A stretch of DNA of 10,458 nucleotides from Clostridiales bacterium (GTDB lineage: Bacteria; Bacillota; Clostridia; Lachnospirales; Lachnospiraceae), in NCBI GenBank assembly GCA_015655565.1, contig JAATEU010000612.1, positions 1 through 10,458 of the forward strand, written 5' to 3'. Made by a program: the position numbers and the translations under genes. How positions within the stretch are numbered: position 1 is the first letter of the stretch; the number at the start of each line of letters is the position of its first letter. Positions 6,999 through 10,458 of this stretch are shown one piece after another. A model generated the notes under the pieces. The model had not been told where the DNA came from, ran no database searches, and worked only from the letters and a program-made list of their open reading frames with translations.

Positions 6999-8500
6999 TA
7001 TATTTTTCCTCCCCATGCAGCCTTCATAACGACCTCTTGTGAGAACCTTTCCGTTTCCCGTTCAATTTCACCCATAATTCTGCCTTCACGCATGATAATA
7101 ACTCTATCACTCATTCCCAATACTTCCGGTAATTCCGAAGAAACCATAATGACACATTTACCGTCCGCTACCAGCTTATTCATAATATTGTACACTTCTA
7201 CTTTGGCTCCGACATCAATACCTCTTGTCGGTTCGTCAAAAAGATAGATGTCCGCATTGGTATTAATCCATTTTCCGATTACCACTTTCTGCTGATTGCC
7301 GCCGGATAGCTGGCCTGCTATGGTTTTTAAACCGGGGGTTTTGATTTTTAAATCGTCTATATTTTTATTACCGGCATCTTTTATCTTTACCTTATTGAGC
7401 CAGGGCCCTTTTGAAAATCTTTGTAAATCTGCAAGTACAAGATTGGTGTCGATTCCTTGGGATAATACCAGCCCCTGGCCCTTCCTGTCCTCCGTCAGCA
7501 ATGCGATTTTATTCTTTACCGCATCCTTTGGAGACTTAATAACAGCTCTTTTCCCATCTATATACAGGTTGCCGCCATCCACCGGAAATGCTCCAAAAAT
7601 GGCCTGACATGTCTCTGTTCGGCCAGCACCTACCAGCCCTGCTATTCCGAGTATTTCACCATGGTGTGCGGTAAAACTGATATCATGAAGAACTCCTGCG
7701 GAATTTAAATTTTCAACCCTGAGTGCTTCCCTTCCTCTTTTAACCGTAACCTTCGGGTACTGATTATCAAGGGTCCGTCCTACCATAGCCGTGATTAACT
7801 TTTCATTATTCATATTATCAATATCGTCCGTAATGATATGCTCTCCGTCACGCATTACGGTTACTCTGTCACATAATTCAAATAATTCCTCCAATTTATG
7901 GGAGATAAACAGAATGGAAACTCCCCTGGCTTTCAAGGAACGAATGGTATTCATTAATTGCTCAACTTCTTTTTCACCAAGACTTGAGGTAGGTTCATCC
8001 ATGATAATTAATTTAGCGTCAATCAGTACAGCCTTGGCTATTTCAACCATCTGCAGAATACCCATGCCGAAATTTCCACAGGGTTTTTTCTCATCCACAT
8101 CCTGTCCAAGGGAAAGCATAACCTCATGCGCCTTATTATGCATGGCTTTATAATCTAGAAATTTACTTTTCTTTTTATGTATCATTTTGTTAATAAAGAT
8201 ATTGTCTGTAATTGAAAGTGACTTCACTATATTTAATTCCTGATATACACAAGCAATTCCTGCACTTTTGGCATCATTGGGAGATTTTATATTCTGCCTG
8301 GCTCCATCAACATATATTTCACCTTCGTCCGCTGAATGAACTCCCGTAAGCACTTTAATCAGTGTGGATTTACCCGCTCCATTCTCACCGATTAACCCAA
8401 GTATTTCTCCTGGTTTTATTTGCAACGACATATCGTGAAGAGCAACAACGCCTGGAAACCGCTTTGTGACATTTCTCAATTCTACTACATAATCACTCAT
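6998..8500 (-). CDS. Sugar (probably inositol) ABC transporter ATPase, RbsA/MglA type
   Basis: This 500-residue cytoplasmic subunit fuses two ATPase domains and powers import. Domain 1 has Walker A GENGAGKST (38-46), Q-loop Q87, Walker B LIIMDEP (164-170) and H201. Its signature is FGMGILQMVEIAKA, lacking the usual LSxGQ. Domain 2 has a degenerate Walker A, GLVGAGRTE (288-296, Arg replacing Lys), a normal signature LSGGNQQKV (398-406) and Walker B IYLFDEP (418-424). This asymmetry, with one degenerate nucleotide-binding half, is normal for carbohydrate importers of the RbsA type. The start has AAAGGTGAT about 6 bases upstream. The stop overlaps the permease start by one base. A 192-base gap with strong hairpins separates it from the binding-protein gene. 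Confidence 0.95.
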   Translation of the reverse strand: MSDYVVELRNVTKRFPGVVALHDMSLQIKPGEILGLIGENGAGKSTLIKVLTGVHSADEGEIYVDGARQNIKSPNDAKSAGIACVYQELNIVKSLSITDNIFINKMIHKKKSKFLDYKAMHNKAHEVMLSLGQDVDEKKPCGNFGMGILQMVEIAKAVLIDAKLIIMDEPTSSLGEKEVEQLMNTIRSLKARGVSILFISHKLEELFELCDRVTVMRDGEHIITDDIDNMNNEKLITAMVGRTLDNQYPKVTVKRGREALRVENLNSAGVLHDISFTAHHGEILGIAGLVGAGRTETCQAIFGAFPVDGGNLYIDGKRAVIKSPKDAVKNKIALLTEDRKGQGLVLSQGIDTNLVLADLQRFSKGPWLNKVKIKDAGNKNIDDLKIKTPGLKTIAGQLSGGNQQKVVIGKWINTNADIYLFDEPTRGIDVGAKVEVYNIMNKLVADGKCVIMVSSELPEVLGMSDRVIIMREGRIMGEIERETERFSQEVVMKAAWGGKI

Positions 8501-8597
8501 CGTCTATCACCTTTTCTTTTCATTCTCACCGATTTGCACAGTAGAATTCCGGTATTACCTCCTGGATTTCATACACGCGGCTGCCATAATTATCTTT

Positions 8598-8683
8598 TTA
8601 ACCTGTCAGGGAAATCTCCCGCCTCTTAAGCGGGTGCCGTACCCGCCTAAGAGCAGGAGTAAATGCTTTATATGCATTCTACT
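8598..8683 (-). repeat. Two tandem hairpins between binding protein and ATPase; one is a copy of the GC-rich repeat
   Basis: Just past the binding-protein stop, AGTA+AATGC (8658-8666) pairs with GCATT+TACT (8674-8683) around a 7-base loop with one bulge. A larger hairpin follows: CTCTTA/TAAGAG plus GCGGGT/ACCCGC (8623-8635 with 8641-8653, loop GCCGT), closed by CTCC/GGAG (8616-8619 with 8656-8659). On the minus strand its 3' side reads AAGAGGCGGGAGATTTCC and then CTGACAGGTTAAA, matching the tail of the repeats at 3812 and 3955. No U-run follows, so full termination is unlikely. In this position such hairpins usually shield the 3' end of binding-protein mRNA, giving more binding protein than ATPase and permease. 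A spare AGGAGGT (plus 8557-8563) downstream has no start codon at a workable distance. Confidence 0.6.
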
Positions 8684-8692
8684 GCTTGAAGA

Positions 8693-9724
8693 TTACTCTC
8701 CCAGAACAGTTTTTAATTCATCCAGATACGCCTGTGCATTCTCTGAAGTGATTATAGTAGCACCACTATCAATACTTTTATCCACAGTTTCTCCCTTTGT
8801 TGTGGCAACAGCTTTTTCTACTGCCATATAGCCCATGTTATATGGTGACTGAGCAACCTCAACTGCAAAATTACCATCAATAACATTTTGTACACCGGCC
8901 TGGGTACCGTCAAAACCGACGATAATGATGTCGTTTAAACCTGCCTGCTGCACTGCCCTGGATACACCCGAAGCTGTTTCATCACTATGGCATAAAACAA
9001 CATCAATATCGTTATTTAAACTTGTTAAAAGATTTTCCATAATACTTGAAGCTTTATCAGCCAGACCATCTGCATATTGTACCGCTTCCACCGTTATACC
9101 ATTGGCTTCCATTGCGTCCCGGTACCCTTCTTCACGGTCGTCGCTTGTTGTATTGCCTTGTACGCCGCCGATAATTACCGCCTTTGCGCCTTCTCCGGCT
9201 TTCTTGGCAGCATATTCGCCGCCCAGGTAAGCCGCATCATAATTGCCGGTACCAATATAAGTTACCTTCTTATCATAGGGTGCATCCGTATCAACAAATA
9301 ATACGGGAATCGTGGTGTCCCCCAACACGGAAACTACAGAATCCGGTTGTAAGGGAGCAATAACAAATGCATCAAGATCCGGTGAGGAAATCATTGTCTC
9401 AATCATATTGTTTTGTTCATCATATGCAGTTTCCGAAGCAGGTCCCTGTAAATCCACCGTAACACCTAAATCTTCTCCGGCAGCTTTTACACCGGCTGCA
9501 ACATATCCCCAGTATTCACTGGACAACGTTTTTAATATAACGCCGACCCGGATGTCGGAATCATTCGCAGTTTCTTCTGTTGCTGCTTCTTCACCTGCTG
9601 TTCCCTCCGTTTCCGTTTCTTTTGATGCATCAGACGTCGATATGTTTGTATCTTTATTTGTACCACACGCTGCCAGACTTACCGTTAATGTTAATACCAT
9701 AAATAACGCTAAAAATTTCTTCAT
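8693..9724 (-). CDS. Sugar-binding lipoprotein of the ABC importer (Peripla_BP_4)
   Basis: This is the 343-residue extracellular receptor that captures the sugar and delivers it to the permease. The signal peptide MKKFLALFMVLTLTVSLAAC carries the lipobox LAAC, with Cys20 as the lipid anchor. A Thr/Glu/Ala-rich linker (21-57) leads to the binding fold, which opens DIRVGVILKTLSSEYWGYVA. DAFVIAPLQPDSV, VLFVDTD, GGVQGNTTSDDREEGYRDAM and VVLCHSDETASG follow, and IIVGFDGTQAG sits near residues 267-277. All are typical of the RbsB-like periplasmic-binding family. The start has AAAGGGG about 8 bases upstream. It is first in the operon after the long leader, as usual for these systems. Family and role are clear; inositol as ligand is inferred from iolG and iolE downstream. 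Confidence 0.94.
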   Translation of the reverse strand: MKKFLALFMVLTLTVSLAACGTNKDTNISTSDASKETETEGTAGEEAATEETANDSDIRVGVILKTLSSEYWGYVAAGVKAAGEDLGVTVDLQGPASETAYDEQNNMIETMISSPDLDAFVIAPLQPDSVVSVLGDTTIPVLFVDTDAPYDKKVTYIGTGNYDAAYLGGEYAAKKAGEGAKAVIIGGVQGNTTSDDREEGYRDAMEANGITVEAVQYADGLADKASSIMENLLTSLNNDIDVVLCHSDETASGVSRAVQQAGLNDIIIVGFDGTQAGVQNVIDGNFAVEVAQSPYNMGYMAVEKAVATTKGETVDKSIDSGATIITSENAQAYLDELKTVLGE

Positions 9725-9926
9725 AGTAATACCCCTTTCACTTTACAATTTTGCTTTCATTAATAGTATTTGCTATTGCATTCCCACCAACGGAGGAAAT
9801 GAATACCGCCCATACACCCTTTATTTCAGCCCGTAATACGGTTTTTGCCAGTCTGACCGCTGTGCCCTGCATACATGTAAGCAATATGCTCCTCTTCAAA
9901 ATAATTTTTTCGGACGGCTATGTTTT

Positions 9927-10025
9927 TTACTCTCCGAAGGAAAACTCTAAGCAAAACACACTTTTTCTCCTCCTTTCCCAGGTTTTCACATACTCTTGCT
10001 GATTTAAGATTATTTTCTTATTCAT
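9927..10025 (-). CDS. Possible 32-residue ORF overlapping the preceding small ORF
   Basis: An ATG (10023-10025) overlaps the TGA of the 43-residue ORF as ATGA, the classic arrangement for translational coupling. It encodes MNKKIILNQQEYVKTWERRR then KSVFCLEFSFGE and stops at 9927. It has no ribosome site of its own and no recognised domain. A strong AAAGGAGGAG lies inside it, followed by an in-frame GTG. It could be a coupled leader peptide or part of a decayed gene. Confidence 0.2.
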   Translation of the reverse strand: MNKKIILNQQEYVKTWERRRKSVFCLEFSFGE

Positions 10026-10153
10026 AAATGCATCTTGCACAGAGTTTTTATTAGATGTATCGGCATTCCCGCATTCCACCGCGGTTTATAACCATCTGTC
10101 ATAGTTTCAGGCAGTATCTGAATATCAATCAATATCATTTTTACTGTTGTCAA
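10022..10153 (-). CDS. Possible 43-residue small ORF with strong ribosome binding site
   Basis: A TTG start (10151-10153) lies 8 bases after a perfect AGGAGG. It encodes MTTVKMILIDIQILPETMTD and then GYKPRWNAGMPIHLIKTLCK, ending MHL before a TGA. The composition looks protein-like rather than random, with a hydrophobic beta-like start followed by a polar stretch and a helix. I do not recognise the family. It may be a small protein, a leader peptide of the inositol operon, or the surviving N-terminus of a larger lost gene, since the ORF ends abruptly and the next frame continues by an ATGA overlap. Confidence 0.35.
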   Translation of the reverse strand: MTTVKMILIDIQILPETMTDGYKPRWNAGMPIHLIKTLCKMHL

Positions 10154-10175
10154 TGGGTTATCCTCCTTATATAAT

Positions 10176-10238
10176 CTACCCTTGTCTTAAATATGTAATT
10201 TCCATTTTGTTGCTTAAAAATACCAGCGCTTTTATCAA
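10176..10238 (-). CDS. Possible 20-residue leader ORF
   Basis: Behind AGAGGAG, a TTG (10236-10238) opens MIKALVFLSNKMEITYLRQG, ending in TAG 10 bases before the next AGGAGG. An ATG nearer the ribosome site gives only a two-codon frame (Met-Asp-stop). Length and spacing fit a leader peptide, but there is no run of regulatory codons and no known family. Confidence 0.2.
   Translation of the reverse strand: MIKALVFLSNKMEITYLRQG
10221..10234. promoter_or_regulatory. Weak cre-like (CcpA) site downstream of the operon promoter
   Basis: On the minus strand the sequence TAAAAGCGCTGGTA matches the catabolite-responsive element consensus TGWAANCGNTNWCA at 9 of 12 fixed positions, including the central GCGC core. 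It sits about 100 bases downstream of the promoter, where a roadblock cre would act. Carbon catabolite control of inositol operons is well known in Firmicutes. Three mismatches keep confidence low. Confidence 0.25.
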
Positions 10239-10329
10239 TCCATTTTCTCCTCTAAATATAAATAAAATTAATAACACTTTGCAATGTTTTGGTTATGTTT
10301 TTGTATTAATATTGGTAATTATTTATTAT

Positions 10330-10358
10330 ATATTATAATTTTATTGTTAATTTGTCAA
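10330..10358 (-). promoter_or_regulatory. Main promoter of the inositol operon
   Basis: Minus-strand TTGACA (plus 10353-10358) is a perfect -35 box. A perfect TATAAT (plus 10332-10337) follows after 15 bases, and an alternative TAATAT (10330-10335) after the ideal 17. The surroundings are strongly AT-rich. An inverted repeat AATTTG/CAAATT (10349-10354 and 10370-10375) overlaps and flanks the -35 box and could be an operator. It reads toward the binding-protein gene, about 600 bases away. Confidence 0.6.
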
Positions 10359-10458
10359 TATGTTTTTATCAAATTATTCGAAACCAGATACGTATATACT
10401 CATTTTATGATTAAAATTTACCATATCCCTAATATTTTTGAATGTTAAAATAATAAAA

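Larger units (their letters stand above)
9725..10458 (-). other. 734-base upstream region: long leader and promoter, no recognised gene
   Basis: No recognisable protein domain occurs in any frame. From 10458 to 10359 the DNA is very AT-rich and I see nothing definite in it. The promoter is at 10332-10358. The 600-base stretch down to the binding-protein start carries several Shine-Dalgarno-like motifs: AGAGGAG near 10246-10252, AGGAGG near 10161-10166, AAAGGAGG near 9972-9979 and GAGGAG at 9889-9894. The first two precede mini-ORFs listed separately. A 44-codon open frame at 9738-9872 (begins MQGTAVRLAKTVLRAEIKGV) has no well-placed ribosome site. The region may be a regulatory leader with small ORFs or the wreck of an older gene; I cannot tell which. 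Confidence 0.5.

Noticed and set aside
6970..7016. Possible 18-base overlap of ATPase and permease from an upstream ATG
   Set aside because: The upstream ATG directly precedes the ribosome site GGGGAGG; the downstream ATG in TAATG is correctly spaced and gives the usual N-terminus.
6535..7029. Long plus-strand open frame opposite the permease
   Set aside because: It is antisense to a well-conserved membrane protein gene, has no domain and no supporting ribosome site. The same holds for the plus-strand frames opposite mcp, iolG, the ATPase and the binding protein.
9751..10002. Plus-strand open frame in the leader (83 codons)
   Set aside because: No recognisable domain, composition typical of an antisense shadow, and it overlaps a region where all signals point to minus-strand transcription.
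10148..10153. A second TTGACA on the minus strand, at the start of the 43-residue ORF
   Set aside because: No -10-like box lies 16-18 bases downstream (GATTGA there), and the TTG is better explained as a start codon after AGGAGG.

Overview
The window looks like an anaerobic, low-GC Firmicute, most likely a Lachnospiraceae/Clostridia gut or soil bacterium. I infer this from the AT-rich intergenic DNA, strong AGGAGG-type ribosome binding sites, a Clostridia-type SatD protein and the make-up of the sugar ABC operon. No rRNA, tRNA, CRISPR array or intact transposase gene was seen. Every gene I can support reads on the minus strand, so transcription runs from high to low coordinates.

Region by region, in the direction of transcription. 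(a) 10458-9725 is AT-rich DNA holding a TTGACA/TATAAT-type promoter and then an unusually long (about 600 nt) leader with several Shine-Dalgarno-led mini-ORFs. (b) 9724-3996 is a five-gene operon: a Peripla_BP_4-type sugar-binding lipoprotein, a double-domain RbsA/MglA-type ATPase, an RbsC-type permease, IolG (inositol 2-dehydrogenase) and IolE (inosose dehydratase). It encodes uptake of a cyclitol, most simply myo-inositol, and its first two catabolic steps. The later genes (iolD, iolB, iolC, iolJ) are not here. (c) 3989-3811 is a highly structured block bounded by two direct copies of a hairpin-plus-tail repeat. (d) 3782-3735 is an mRNA leader with two mutually exclusive hairpins, one covering the ribosome binding site of the next gene. 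(e) 3721-1733 is a dCache-type methyl-accepting chemotaxis protein, followed by a hairpin terminator at 1657-1612. (f) 1459-863 is a decayed regulator: an HTH_11 start and a PTS EIIA-like end, in different frames, with the middle missing. (g) 733-649 carries three evenly spaced operator-like palindromes upstream of a SatD-family gene (596-1) that runs off the window edge.

The binding protein, ATPase and permease would import the cyclitol, IolG would oxidise it to the inosose and IolE would dehydrate the inosose. The chemoreceptor next door may sense the same or a related compound, but nothing in the sequence proves this. The least ordinary items are the repeat family at 1658-1690, 3811-3989 and 8611-8659 (possibly IS200/IS605-derived), the switch-like mcp leader, the triple-palindrome control region of satD, and the mini-ORF-rich leader of the inositol operon.
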